Below, piece by piece: positions 1 through 10,686 of a stretch of 64,000 nucleotides of DNA. The stretch comes from Desulfobacula toluolica Tol2 (lineage in GTDB: Bacteria; Desulfobacterota; Desulfobacteria; Desulfobacterales; Desulfobacteraceae). Below the pieces are notes generated by a model. It saw nothing but the letters and a program-made list of their open reading frames with translations, was not told the origin of the DNA and did no database searches. Every line of letters starts with the position of its first letter. Within the stretch, counting starts at the first letter, position 1. The DNA is taken from the NCBI RefSeq assembly GCF_000307105.1, contig NC_018645.1, forward strand, positions 3,557,501 through 3,621,500. The letters run 5' to 3'. A program made the translations under genes and the position numbers.

Positions 1-250
1 GACTGAATTCAGATTCCTGGGGTTCTTTAACATGCATGACCATATCAGAAATACCGTAAATTTCTTCAGGAGTATCAAGAATGGCAGCTCCGGCTTTGAT
101 ATAAAGGTGATCCTCAAAGCCGGAACCAAGACCGGCATTTTTTTCAACATAAACCTTATGTCCATTGGTTTTCATCATATCAACCCCGGACGGCGTCATA
201 CTCACACGATTTTCCTGGGGCTTGATCTCCTTGAGAATTCCTATAATCAT
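1..250 (-). CDS. ald: Alanine dehydrogenase, N-terminal part (cut by window start)
   Basis: The minus strand from 250 downwards encodes about 83 residues opening MIIGILKEIKPQENRVSMTP, the start of the alanine dehydrogenase / pyridine nucleotide transhydrogenase-alpha fold. The family interconverts L-alanine and pyruvate plus ammonium using NAD. The KE.k..E.RV motif, a glycine-rich GAGLGSGF-like stretch and a V.HVKEPQ motif follow in the expected order. A good ribosome site (AAGGAG) lies 9 nt before ATG 250. The gene starts 7 bp after the purB stop on the same strand, so the two are probably cotranscribed. The C-terminal three quarters lie outside the window. Confidence 0.85.
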   Translation of the reverse strand, partial: MIIGILKEIKPQENRVSMTPSGVDMMKTNGHKVYVEKNAGLGSGFEDHLYIKAGAAILDTPEEIYGISDMVMHVKEPQESEFS

Positions 251-256
251 CGGCTG

Positions 257-1639
257 TTACTCCTTGCTTAAATAAGTTTGAAAATAGGTGTCAACCAAAT
301 TTTGTGCAAGCCCGATATAGGTCTCAGGGGTCAATTGCTTCATTCGTTTTTTAAAATCCAGCGGCACCTTTTCAAGGTCGTCAACAAACTTCTCCAGATC
401 TTTTTTCTCAATTTTCTTCCCTCGGGTAAGTTCTTTCAACCTCTCATAGGGATTTTCTTCTCCAAACACCCTCATGGCGGTCTGGAAAGGCTCTGCAAGA
501 AGCTCTTGATTATTATCAAGATCTTTTTGGATCACTCCATCATTCAATTCTATCTTGGACAACCCTTTTAATGAATTTTTCACTCCAATGGCAAAATAGC
601 CGAAGGCAGACCCAAGACTTCTTAAGACAGTGCTGTCACTCAGGTCTCTTTGAAATCTGGATTTTTGCAGTTTTACACACAAATGTTCCATCATTGATAT
701 GGCAATCCCCATGTTGCCTTCACTGTTTTCAAAATCAATGGGATTTACCTTATGGGGCATGGTGGAGGAACCGGTTTCACCTTTTTTTACGCGTTGTTTA
801 AAATAACCCTGACTGATGTAACCCCACATATCCCGATCCATATCAATAACGATTGCCGCAACCCTGATCATGGCATGCAAAACAAATGCAATAGAATGAT
901 TCGGATTTACCTGGGTGGTAAAAAGGATAGGTGCAAGTTTCAAATGGTTTGAAATAAACCGTTGTGATGCCTCAATCCAGTTAATTTCAGGATATACAAA
1001 ATGATGCGCATTATAATTTCCGGTTGCCCCGTTTATCTTTGCCTGAACCCGGCTTTGATCCATAACATCCGCTTCCTGTAACATCCGCCAGGCAAAATTG
1101 ATAAATTCTTTGCCGACTGTTGTGGGGGTTGCCGGCTGACCATGGGTTCTTGCCATCATTGGAACTGACTTATATTGCAAAGCTTTTTGCTCAATATCGG
1201 CAATAAGCTGTCTTAACAGGTTTGTTGCAGCCTTTTTGCCTTTTTTCAGCATCAATGCATAGGAGGTATTATTGATATCATCTGATGTACATGCAAAATG
1301 AACCCACTCTTTGATATCTGAAAGACCCAAGAGATCCAGCTTATCCTTTATGAAATATTCAACTGCTTTTACATCATGGTTTGTCTTTTTTTCAATTTCT
1401 TTAACATTGCGAGCATCTTCCAGATCAAAATTCTGGGCAATCTTATCCAGTTTTTCAGTACTCAGGTCGTTAAATGGTGCGAGCTTCAAATCGGTTAAAA
1501 TGAATTTAAGCCATTCAATTTCAACAAAGACCCGGTGCTTGATCAAACCATACTCAGAAAAAATATCTGCAATCTCTTTTGTCAATCCTGCATATCGACC
1601 ATCTAAAGCCGTCAGTGCATTTATCATGAATTTTTCCAC
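257..1639 (-). CDS. purB: Adenylosuccinate lyase
   Basis: 460 residues, the usual length for the E. coli-type enzyme. It cleaves adenylosuccinate to AMP and fumarate, and SAICAR to AICAR, in purine synthesis. The fumarase/aspartase superfamily signature GSSTMPHKVNPIDFE is present in the flexible active-site loop, with TSDDINN and ARTHGQPATP motifs earlier. Two in-frame starts (Met1, or Met5 in MINALTALDGRY) are possible; family N-termini resemble the second. It lies directly upstream of ald on the same strand. purA, the preceding enzyme of AMP synthesis, is 7 kb away at 8456-9745. Confidence 0.95.
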   Translation of the reverse strand: MEKFMINALTALDGRYAGLTKEIADIFSEYGLIKHRVFVEIEWLKFILTDLKLAPFNDLSTEKLDKIAQNFDLEDARNVKEIEKKTNHDVKAVEYFIKDKLDLLGLSDIKEWVHFACTSDDINNTSYALMLKKGKKAATNLLRQLIADIEQKALQYKSVPMMARTHGQPATPTTVGKEFINFAWRMLQEADVMDQSRVQAKINGATGNYNAHHFVYPEINWIEASQRFISNHLKLAPILFTTQVNPNHSIAFVLHAMIRVAAIVIDMDRDMWGYISQGYFKQRVKKGETGSSTMPHKVNPIDFENSEGNMGIAISMMEHLCVKLQKSRFQRDLSDSTVLRSLGSAFGYFAIGVKNSLKGLSKIELNDGVIQKDLDNNQELLAEPFQTAMRVFGEENPYERLKELTRGKKIEKKDLEKFVDDLEKVPLDFKKRMKQLTPETYIGLAQNLVDTYFQTYLSKE

Positions 1640-2117
1640 TCCATTACTAAAAATTAACCAATTAAAATCATTTGATTTTTATTACCAATTTTTTACACAA
1701 AACTCCGCCCAACATACTGTAATAATAAGAGTTTGATTTTTTATTTTGACAAATAAATCTGCCATGTATGTTTTTACATGTAAAGTCTTCAAAAATCCAA
1801 ACAGTGACTTTCATGCTTTGTTGTGGGCAAACCAAACAAAAAAAAACCAGGTCTTGCCCATGGCAGTTATCCAAAATTTTCATCCTAATTTACATACCCC
1901 ATAAAATAACAGACAATCTATCATTTAACAATCCATAAAGAAGACACAGCGCCTTGCAAACCAAATCACACACCCCCGGCTATAGAGCTTGATCACAAAT
2001 TGATAAAATCATCCGGCATTGAATAAATTTTGCAATAAAAATCAAATCAACAAATAAAACCGGTTTAAATTTTAGAAACATGGTTTAAATTTAATTAAAT
2101 ATCCCAGGGTTACCTAC
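1640..2117. other. AT-rich intergenic region between divergent purB and ihfA-like genes
   Basis: About 480 bp of very AT-rich sequence between the divergently transcribed purB and IHF-like genes. It should hold the purB promoter and upstream elements of the IHF-like gene. I see no convincing gene in it: the reading frame at 1668-1883 on the minus strand has low-complexity composition and no ribosome site. Confidence 0.5.
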
Positions 2118-2147
2118 TTGACAAGTACACAGGGAATAAAGTATTTT
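2118..2147 (+). promoter_or_regulatory. Putative sigma-70 promoter for the IHF-like gene
   Basis: TTGACA (2118-2123) and TATTTT (2142-2147) are separated by 18 bp and lie about 65 bp upstream of the ATG at 2211. The -35 is a perfect consensus match; the -10 is weaker. Confidence 0.5.
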
Positions 2148-2210
2148 AGCAAACGATTTTGAATTGATACTTAAAATAAAAAGCTTAATTTTGTTGCAGG
2201 AGTAGAATTT

Positions 2211-2492
2211 ATGGCATTAACCAAAACAATTATTGCTGAGAGAATACAAGAAGCACTGGATTTCCCCAGAACAACCACCTATGAAATCATGGAAGAGTTC
2301 CTTGAAATCATAAAAGAAACAATTGAAAACGGTGAAGATATTATGATCAGCGGTTTTGGGAAATTCTGTGTAAATGAGAAAAAAGCCAGAAAAGGCAGAA
2401 ATCCGGCAACTGATGAAGAAATGACCCTCCCGGCCAGAAGAGTTGTCACCTTTAAATGTTCCGGCAAATTAAGAGATCTGATCAATCCTTAA
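2211..2492 (+). CDS. ihfA: Integration host factor alpha-like DNA-binding protein
   Basis: 93-residue member of the HU/IHF family of small dimeric nucleoid proteins that bend DNA. The beta-arm region GRNPATDEEM...ARRVVTFK matches the IHF-alpha form (GRNP..G...ARRVVTF), and ISGFGKF is the conserved core before it. A GCAGGAG ribosome site precedes ATG 2211. It could be another HU-family paralogue, since the family is hard to subdivide by eye. IHF is a cofactor for many site-specific recombination events, which is notable in a window this rich in mobile DNA, but the link is only contextual. Confidence 0.8.
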   Translation: MALTKTIIAERIQEALDFPRTTTYEIMEEFLEIIKETIENGEDIMISGFGKFCVNEKKARKGRNPATDEEMTLPARRVVTFKCSGKLRDLINP

Positions 2493-2510
2493 GGCAACTT
2501 TCCTTTAGAA

Positions 2511-3755
2511 ATGCTTTTTTCAGAATACGCTATCACCCTCATAATTCTTACGACACTGACAGGCAGTTATCTTATTAATAACATTGCAGATTTTCTAAAT
2601 CTTGGAAATCTGAACCACCCCCTGCCAGAAGAGTTTAAAGACCATTATAACAACCAAAAATATATTGAGTCTCAAACCTATCTAAAGGCAAATACAAAAT
2701 TTGGTTTTATCACCTCAAGCGTTGATCTGGCAGTAGTACTGCTGTTCTGGTTTTCAGGCGGATTTCAAGCCATTGATTCCTTTGTCAGGTCATTTCATTT
2801 TAACTCAATTATTACAGGACTTTTTTTTACCGGCATTCTTTTAACTTTGAAGCTGATACTATATCTTCCTTTCACTATTTATGCCACTTTTGTGATTGAA
2901 GAAAAATTTGGATTCAATAAAACCACACCCATCCTTTTTGTTACCGACCTTATGAAATCCATTGTTCTCTCAGCTGTCTTGGGAGGACTGCTGTTATCAG
3001 TCATTTTAGGCTTTTTGGAATTTGGAGGCAGATTTGCCTGGATCATGTGCTGGACAGCAAGTGCTGTATTTCTTCTTGCTGTTCAATATATTGTCCCCAC
3101 ATGGATCATGCCGTTGTTCAATAAATTCAGCCCATTGGAAGACGGCCCCCTGAAAGAGGCTATTATAAACTATGCAGAATCAATTGATTTTTCACTTTCC
3201 AATATTTTTGTCATGGATGGGTCCAAACGAAGCAGCAAATCCAATGCATTTTTTACAGGTTTTGGAAAAAACAAACGAATCGTTTTATTTGATACCCTGA
3301 TCAAAGAGCAAACAATTGAAGAATTGGTTTCAATTCTTGCCCATGAAATGGGCCATTTTAAAAGAAAGCACATTGTCAAACGAATGCTTTTGGGCATTTT
3401 TCAAATGGGATTTATTTTTTATCTTATCTCCCTGTTTATCTCTCATGAAGGGTTGTTTCATGCTTTTTTCATGACAGATGTTTCCATTTATGCCGGTTTA
3501 ATCTTTTTTGGAATGCTATACTCGCCCATAGATTTGTTCATATCAATATTTTTTCAAATTTCATCCAGAAAGGATGAATACGAAGCTGACCGCTTTGCAG
3601 CTGAAACGATTCAAGACACAAAGCCATTGATAAATGCTTTAAAAAAACTGGCTGCCCACAACCTTTCAAATTTAACCCCACATCCTTTTTATGTATTCTT
3701 AAATTATTCCCACCCCCCTGTGCTTGCAAGAATCTCCACTTTAAAAGCCTTATGA
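2511..3755 (+). CDS. M48-family membrane zinc metalloprotease (Ste24/CAAX protease 1 type)
   Basis: 414 residues. The N-terminal half carries several hydrophobic segments typical of the M48 N-terminal membrane domain. The zinc site LAHEMGHFKRKH (HExxH) lies near residue 279, and a downstream KDEYEADRFA motif supplies the third ligand. Ste24-like enzymes act at the inner membrane in protein quality control; the bacterial substrate cannot be told from sequence. The start lies 18 bp after the IHF-like stop on the same strand, so cotranscription is possible. Confidence 0.85.
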   Translation: MLFSEYAITLIILTTLTGSYLINNIADFLNLGNLNHPLPEEFKDHYNNQKYIESQTYLKANTKFGFITSSVDLAVVLLFWFSGGFQAIDSFVRSFHFNSIITGLFFTGILLTLKLILYLPFTIYATFVIEEKFGFNKTTPILFVTDLMKSIVLSAVLGGLLLSVILGFLEFGGRFAWIMCWTASAVFLLAVQYIVPTWIMPLFNKFSPLEDGPLKEAIINYAESIDFSLSNIFVMDGSKRSSKSNAFFTGFGKNKRIVLFDTLIKEQTIEELVSILAHEMGHFKRKHIVKRMLLGIFQMGFIFYLISLFISHEGLFHAFFMTDVSIYAGLIFFGMLYSPIDLFISIFFQISSRKDEYEADRFAAETIQDTKPLINALKKLAAHNLSNLTPHPFYVFLNYSHPPVLARISTLKAL

Positions 3756-3857
3756 TCTTTTATCAATCCGACATTCATAGTATTTTTTAAAAATTTTGTT
3801 GATTTGGATTGAATATTATGAAAGCTTATTATCCCTAACAAGGAAAAAATAGATCCT

Positions 3858-4370
3858 ATGAAAAATCTTATTGTTACAGCGGATATTCATGGCAGCTACA
3901 GTTCATGGTTAACCATGAAAAATCTTTTAAAACCCACTGACGGACTTGCCGTTGCCGGTGATCTTTTTGACACAAAATACGGGAATTACACAAATATTGA
4001 TTTCCAGCCAGGCTCAATAAAAAATGAGTTAACATCTTTTAAACACCATTTTTATTATGTCTATGGAAATTGTGATACCCCCTCTTTTTTCCCGGGAGTT
4101 GACACGAAAATGGAGTTTACCGTTTTCAATAAAAAAATTCTTCTTTATCATGGTCATCGTCCTCACCACTGTTCTGAAGATATCGACATTGTCATACAGG
4201 GTCATACCCACATTTTTTCTCTGAAAAAAAAGAATGGCCAAATATTCATGAACCCAGGCTCCATAACGCAGCCACGAAACGGCAGGTACACATATGGATT
4301 GATTGATAACACGTCAGCAAATCTGATTGAACTTAAAACAGGAAAAAAATTAATCACCATAAAATTTTAA
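3858..4370 (+). CDS. YfcE/MJ0936-type metallophosphoesterase
   Basis: 170 residues with the calcineurin-like metal ligands in order: DIHGS near the N-terminus, GDLFD, GNCD, HGH and QGHTH, then NPGSITQPRN. This pattern is typical of small bacterial phosphodiesterases active on model phosphodiesters; the natural substrate is unknown. It is convergent with the J-domain gene, with only 21 bp between the stops. Confidence 0.85.
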   Translation: MKNLIVTADIHGSYSSWLTMKNLLKPTDGLAVAGDLFDTKYGNYTNIDFQPGSIKNELTSFKHHFYYVYGNCDTPSFFPGVDTKMEFTVFNKKILLYHGHRPHHCSEDIDIVIQGHTHIFSLKKKNGQIFMNPGSITQPRNGRYTYGLIDNTSANLIELKTGKKLITIKF

Positions 4371-4391
4371 ATTGATCATCAAAAAAACAGG

Positions 4392-5045
4392 TTATTTTTT
4401 ACCAACAAAATTAACCGGCTTAACCGGATCTATTTTATCTACCCTTTCGATACTCATCGGTTGGTATCTTTTATATTGTCCTGATGACATCTTTGCCTTC
4501 AATGTCATATAGTTTTGATACCCTTTGTATGGATTTGTCTTTTGAGCATATTTTTTCTTTTTATGTATACCTGTCTTTTTTTCTCCATCAGAGCCGACCT
4601 GATAAATGCTTTTAAAGACATCATCGAACCTGACCTTTTTACCACTGGTTTTCTTTACAGGTTTTTGTTTTTCAAATTTATTTTTAACGATTTTGCCATG
4701 ATTTTTGTTGTTGAAAAAAATTATCAATCGTCCAATCAATTTTGATAAAAAAGAAAAGGTCACCTCTTTTTCATGTCTCTCGGATTGATCTTTAATTGTT
4801 TCATTATCATGATTTTTTTCAGTTGTTTTTTTAACATCTTCAGTATTTCTCAGCAGAGGAGCAATATACCGAAATGCAAGGTTGATCTCTTTCATTTTTG
4901 ACTCTGCTGTTCGTTGTTGCCGGATTTTTTTTTCAGCCCTGTCAGGATGATACTTTTTTGCTAAATTCCGATAGGATTTTTTTGCATCTTCAAAAGAAAC
5001 ACCAGGTTTCAAATTTAAAATATGAAAAGCTGTTTTCTTGTCCAT
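4392..5045 (-). CDS. J-domain (DnaJ-like) protein
   Basis: 217 residues. An N-terminal J domain (about residues 4-60) has the HPD motif in KKYHPDRAEKK, which stimulates DnaK ATPase activity. The rest is lysine-rich and low in complexity, without the G/F region or zinc fingers of DnaJ, so this is a specialised type III J protein. It would recruit DnaK to an unknown client. It is divergent from the DUF89-like gene. Confidence 0.8.
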   Translation of the reverse strand: MDKKTAFHILNLKPGVSFEDAKKSYRNLAKKYHPDRAEKKIRQQRTAESKMKEINLAFRYIAPLLRNTEDVKKTTEKNHDNETIKDQSERHEKEVTFSFLSKLIGRLIIFFNNKNHGKIVKNKFEKQKPVKKTSGKKVRFDDVFKSIYQVGSDGEKKTGIHKKKKYAQKTNPYKGYQNYMTLKAKMSSGQYKRYQPMSIERVDKIDPVKPVNFVGKK

Positions 5046-5164
5046 AATTTATTCTATTATGCTTCTCAAAACAACGTGTCAAGGTCATTTACATTGCTAT
5101 TCAATTGCAAAACAACATTTGGAATGATACCATTGCCCGCATTATTTCTAAAAAAGGAGACTAT

Positions 5165-6910
5165 ATGGAAGACAAAACAAATATACCTGTTCGTATGGGT
5201 AAAAGCCCTGATTTTGATGCCTGGTTTACCTCTTTTTTCCTTAAAAACCATATAGACCCGTTTGCTTATCCGACAAAGGTTGGTTCAAGGGAACAAGTTG
5301 AATTTATGGTCTACCCTGAAAATGGAGAACGGTATTATCCTTGTTCCGACAAAATGTTTAATGCTATCATGTCAAGAAAATACCCTCCGCATCTAAAAAA
5401 TCATTACGAGCAGGTGTTTGATAAAATAATTGCCCTGATTGATGAATTGATAGATTCTGAATATAACAAACAGTTTTTAAAAACCCTGGTCAAGATAAAA
5501 TATGATGATGAAATCCAGACCGGTCTTCTGATTCCGTCCCGGCTTGAAAAAAGATTGTACACAATATTTTTAAGCCGTACTCACATCGAAAATCCGTATT
5601 CAGCTGAAAAAAGAGCAACCAATAAAAAAATAAAAAAATTTTTAAACTCAGAAACCTTTAAAAAGGCATTGAATCAGATTGGTGATTCCGTACAAACCAT
5701 TGAAGACCTTACACTGGTTGAACTCAGGGAAAAAATAAAAGCAATTGAATTTCAAAGACTATTAACCCTTGTTGCACAAGATAATCTATGGACCCATGAA
5801 AATCCAAAAATTCCGCCCCTGGCCCAAATAAAAGAGATATTTAAGACTCCAATCAGAGGGAATGGTTTTTCTAAGTTGCTTCAAATATTGCAAGCAAAAA
5901 AACAAAAAATTTTATGGCTGGCTGATGAATCAGGTGAAATTATTGTAGATCTTACCATTATCAAATTTATGGCCGAACTTGGTCATGCGGTTATTTTTGC
6001 AGTAAAGGAAGCACCGTTTTTCAAAAAAGTCTGCCTGGCTGACACTAGGACAGATCCGATTCTTGCAAAAGAATTTGAAACCGCACATTTTATTCATGAA
6101 AAAACCATCAGCAAAAACAACCTGGTAAAACTTTTAAAACATGACAAAAACATCTATGTGGTATCTGATGGGACCAGTGAAGACTTAAACCTTCTGCTTG
6201 TCTCTACTACCTTTTCCAGGATATTTAAAGAGGTTGATTGTGTCGTATCACGGGGCGAAACCCAGAAAAAAAGGTTGATTGACTCTCACTTCCAATTCAC
6301 CCAGGATATCATCAATATCAGTCTTGAAAAAAAGGCTTTAACAGTGACCTATAAACCCAGACACCCTGATTTTATACAATTTTCACACGAACAGCTGGAA
6401 GAGGTGGCAAATAAAATTATTGATGAAATGAAAACAGCCAGAAAAAAAGGGATGACAGTAATGTTTTACAGCGGCATCATCGGATCCATCCCCGGAAAAA
6501 TTGATGTGGCAAAAAAAATAATGGGTACTTTTATTGACCATCTGTATCAACAGTCTGCCGATCTTTTTATCATCAACCCGTCAAAGTATTATGAGCCTGG
6601 AATGGATGCAGACGACCTGATGTATATGTGGGAAATCGTTCAAAGAAGCACATATATCGATATTTGGAGGTTCCAGACATCAGATGATATTTCCGAAAGC
6701 TTTTCATTGTTAAATAAAAAGGTTCCCCCGGAATGGATCGGTAAAGATTCAACCTATAGCACAGGCTGCACCAAAGAGATGAGAATTGCCAGGGATGTTC
6801 AAAAGAAAAATCCAGAGATGCAACTTATTGGACCGTCTTGGGATAAATTTATGCGCCGGAATGAATACGGGGTGGGATCCATGTATGACCAGAGACTTGC
6901 CGATTCATGA
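5165..6910 (+). CDS. Large DUF89/ARMT1-like protein, function unknown
   Basis: 581 residues from ATG 5165, chosen because AAAGGAG lies 8 nt upstream; the frame opens earlier at 5105 without a ribosome site. The central part, roughly residues 255-400, contains LWLADESGEIIVDLTIIKFM followed by a VKEAPFFKK stretch. This resembles the DNxGE..fD metal-site core and V...P..ND segment of DUF89, a family of metal-dependent damage-control phosphatases. The key Asn is replaced by Glu here (DESGE). The C-terminal 150 residues include a glycine-rich GIIGSIPGKID segment I cannot place. Assignment to DUF89 is tentative. Confidence 0.5.
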   Translation: MEDKTNIPVRMGKSPDFDAWFTSFFLKNHIDPFAYPTKVGSREQVEFMVYPENGERYYPCSDKMFNAIMSRKYPPHLKNHYEQVFDKIIALIDELIDSEYNKQFLKTLVKIKYDDEIQTGLLIPSRLEKRLYTIFLSRTHIENPYSAEKRATNKKIKKFLNSETFKKALNQIGDSVQTIEDLTLVELREKIKAIEFQRLLTLVAQDNLWTHENPKIPPLAQIKEIFKTPIRGNGFSKLLQILQAKKQKILWLADESGEIIVDLTIIKFMAELGHAVIFAVKEAPFFKKVCLADTRTDPILAKEFETAHFIHEKTISKNNLVKLLKHDKNIYVVSDGTSEDLNLLLVSTTFSRIFKEVDCVVSRGETQKKRLIDSHFQFTQDIINISLEKKALTVTYKPRHPDFIQFSHEQLEEVANKIIDEMKTARKKGMTVMFYSGIIGSIPGKIDVAKKIMGTFIDHLYQQSADLFIINPSKYYEPGMDADDLMYMWEIVQRSTYIDIWRFQTSDDISESFSLLNKKVPPEWIGKDSTYSTGCTKEMRIARDVQKKNPEMQLIGPSWDKFMRRNEYGVGSMYDQRLADS

Positions 6911-6935
6911 ATTATAACCAGCCAATGCCTGTTTT

Positions 6936-7334
6936 TTATCTTTTTTCATAATCATCAATGGCAAGATGGAATGCAGCCAGTGCATGTGCTGCACAATGCG
7001 CTTCTTCTTTGGGCAGTGTCTTTAAATAGACGGTTATATCATTGGCTGCAATTTTTCTGGCCTTTTCAATAGTTTGACCGTTTGCAAATTTGATAACTGT
7101 GTTGGCACAGGCATGTGAAAACAAACATCCTTTAATATTATAAGATACCGATTGTATTACAGCGTTTTTGATCATCAGATAAAATTCAATTGTATCACCA
7201 CATTCCCTGGTCTTTTTTCCATAACCGTTACAGGATGTAAGGGTTTCCTGATAGTCTCTTTTCATTGCCATTTCCAGAAATTCAAGGGAATGGTCATTCC
7301 AAAAATCAAATGTTTTGTCGCTTTTAGTATTCAT
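6936..7334 (-). CDS. NifU/IscU-type iron-sulfur scaffold-like protein
   Basis: 132 residues resembling the IscU/NifU N-terminal domain that assembles Fe-S clusters. The three family cysteine regions are visible: ECGD, GCLFSHACAN and HCAAHA, in the expected order. The second region has an extra cysteine compared with the usual GCGSAIAS. No cysteine desulfurase is next to it, so it may be a stand-alone or regulatory relative. A near-perfect 14-bp inverted repeat lies just upstream of its start codon. Confidence 0.7.
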   Translation of the reverse strand: MNTKSDKTFDFWNDHSLEFLEMAMKRDYQETLTSCNGYGKKTRECGDTIEFYLMIKNAVIQSVSYNIKGCLFSHACANTVIKFANGQTIEKARKIAANDITVYLKTLPKEEAHCAAHALAAFHLAIDDYEKR

Positions 7335-7339
7335 TTTCT

Positions 7340-7370
7340 GTAATATCCCATAATTTTTATGGGATATTAC
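7340..7370. promoter_or_regulatory. Perfect 14-bp inverted repeat before the NifU-like gene
   Basis: The arms 7340-7353 and 7357-7370 (GTAATATCCCATAA and its complement) are separated by 3 nt. The repeat ends 6 bp before the start codon of the minus-strand NifU-like gene. It could be a repressor operator or an mRNA hairpin masking the translation start; the sequence alone does not decide. Confidence 0.6.
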
Positions 7371-7604
7371 ATATTTTACACCAATGATGCAAGACCAATC
7401 ACACGATTGCTCAATGTAACAATCGTTTTTCCTATCAGATCGCCACAGGAATATTCTGTGTCCACAGAAAACATATTTGATAAAGGCTATAAAAAATTTA
7501 TAGTTTCAAAAAAGATTAATTTAATTGGTTTCAAGGTGATCAAATTTGGAAAAGCGCGAGGCAAAAAAAAGGATTCTGGTAAGTGCCCCAACCCCTTGTC
7601 ATAA

Positions 7605-7681
7605 TGGCGCGCCCGGCAGGATTCGAACCTGCGACCCCCTGATTCGTAGTCAGATACTCTATCCAGCTGAGCTACGGGCGC
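7605..7681 (-). tRNA. tRNA-Arg (anticodon ACG)
   Basis: A 77-nt cloverleaf on the minus strand. The acceptor stem GCGCCCG (7675-7681) pairs with CGGGCGC (7609-7615), the CCA end is encoded at 7605-7607, the T loop reads GGTTCGAATCC, and the anticodon loop CTACGAA gives ACG. Confidence 0.97.
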
Positions 7682-8000
7682 ACAACATGGAGACAGTATA
7701 TATCAGGCTTTTTGAAAGATTTCAAGTTTTTTGTTTTTCAAATTTTTCTTAGATTTTGGTCAAAAAAAACCCGGCCATTTGATTCTCTTAAAAATCATCT
7801 TTTGACCGGTCTACAGTATACCTGATAAAATTATGGACGGCCTCGGATCTGTCCGATTGAACGTATTTTCACATGATATTCGTCTGGACGAACGGATATG
7901 ACCCGACATCCACTTTGGTTTTGTTATATTAATTTTTGGACAAAACAATTTAATTGATTTGACCTTAGGAAAAAAGATTTATATAAGTATTGGTTGAATT
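7682..8000. other. Intergenic region between tRNA-Arg and tadA
   Basis: About 320 bp of AT-rich sequence. Part of it must hold promoters for the minus-strand tRNA-Arg and the plus-strand tadA-purA pair. I see no gene and no clear repeat. Confidence 0.5.
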
Positions 8001-9745
<1,745 letters not shown>

Positions 9746-9784
9746 ACTTTTTTATTTTTTTTGTGTATAGTCTTTTGCGGCAGT

Positions 9785-9861
9785 CGGGATGTGGCTCAGT
9801 CTGGTAGAGCACAGCGTTCGGGACGCTGGGGCCGGAGGTTCGAATCCTCTCATCCCGACCA
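9785..9861 (+). tRNA. tRNA-Pro (anticodon CGG)
   Basis: 77 nt including CCA. The acceptor stem CGGGATG pairs with CATCCCG, and the anticodon stem-loop CAGCG-TTCGGGA-CGCTG gives CGG. It stands immediately before the first prophage gene and so is a candidate integration site, although no matching attR was found. Confidence 0.97.
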
Positions 9862-9915
9862 GCACCAATCAAGGGTTTTCACAATTCCTATCCAATCAAG
9901 ATCTAAAAAAACATG

Positions 9916-10398
9916 TCACCTTGGTGACACCCTGGAAAAACAATCAGAATACAAATGCTCATCAGAATATAAATCGACATGAGCATCATAATAAAACACT
10001 CGACCAAAATCCTGGACAGCTCGATAATATTTTTTTACCCTGGCCAGGCGTAAAGACATTAAAAGTTTATTATAAGTTTCAGCCCGGACGATTCTCTGCA
10101 TGTTGTCTAAAAAGATTTGATTTGACAGCTTAAAACCAGCCTCTGAATTAAAAACGGTAAAACACCAATCATGAATCATGCAGGCAGCTTTAATACTGAC
10201 AAAATAAACAGTATCCGGAACCATAAAATCACCCAGGCCACCAGGACCACACCCATTGACCACCTCTGATCGAATTTCCTTTGATGTTTCCCAGAAAGAC
10301 CTGGGAGCTGCTAAAGTGTAGCCGGCTAATTCCCCCATGACAATTGGATCAGAATCAATTGCATGTGGCAGGCTATCAGCAAAACTTTTTAAGTTCAT
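9916..10398 (-). CDS. Phospholipase A2-like phage protein
   Basis: 160 residues from ATG 10398 (AAGGAAGG 9 nt upstream). The segment NGCGPGG...KAACMIHDWCF matches the secreted phospholipase A2 core: a glycine-rich calcium loop with cysteine, then CxxxHDxC with the catalytic His-Asp pair. This fold hydrolyses the sn-2 ester of phospholipids. As the last gene of the late region, beside a small membrane protein, it could act in lysis or be carried in the virion. Enzymatic activity is inferred only from the motif. Confidence 0.6.
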   Translation of the reverse strand: MNLKSFADSLPHAIDSDPIVMGELAGYTLAAPRSFWETSKEIRSEVVNGCGPGGLGDFMVPDTVYFVSIKAACMIHDWCFTVFNSEAGFKLSNQIFLDNMQRIVRAETYNKLLMSLRLARVKKYYRAVQDFGRVFYYDAHVDLYSDEHLYSDCFSRVSPR

Positions 10399-10491
10399 TT
10401 TCAACAACCTTCCTTTTTACGGATAAAATATTTGTAATAATTTTTCATGGCCTCATCCACTTTCTTTTTGATTTTTTTACAAATTTATAGG

Positions 10492-10680
10492 TCATCTCTT
10501 GCCCCACCACTTTTTTTGAAAGTCCCAGGCTTTTGGCATTGTGATAAATACAAAAGTCACTGTAACAGTCAGAAAAGCTATCAAATCAGTCCAACCGTCG
10601 CATGTATTGGGTAATTTCCCATATACCCATGAAAAAAAGCCAACGACATATCCAATTACTTCCTTCCAATCAATTTCCAT
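10492..10680 (-). CDS. Small single-span membrane protein, holin candidate
   Basis: 62 residues from ATG 10680. One strong hydrophobic segment, LIAFLTVTVTFVFITM, is followed by a basic tail ending WWGKR. Size, topology and location at the end of the late operon beside the phospholipase-like gene suit a holin, but no family signature is recognised and it could be a structural membrane protein. Its start lies 5 bp after the upstream gene's stop. Confidence 0.45.
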   Translation of the reverse strand: MEIDWKEVIGYVVGFFSWVYGKLPNTCDGWTDLIAFLTVTVTFVFITMPKAWDFQKKWWGKR

Positions 10681-10686
10681 CAATCA

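Noticed and set aside
1668-1883. 71-residue frame upstream of purB
   Set aside because: AT-rich intergenic DNA, no ribosome site, no recognisable protein features.
7546-7752. Reading frame across tRNA-Arg
   Set aside because: It is the complement-strand translation of the tRNA gene, a well-known artefact.
9761-10133. Reading frames across tRNA-Pro
   Set aside because: They read through the tRNA gene and lack coding character.
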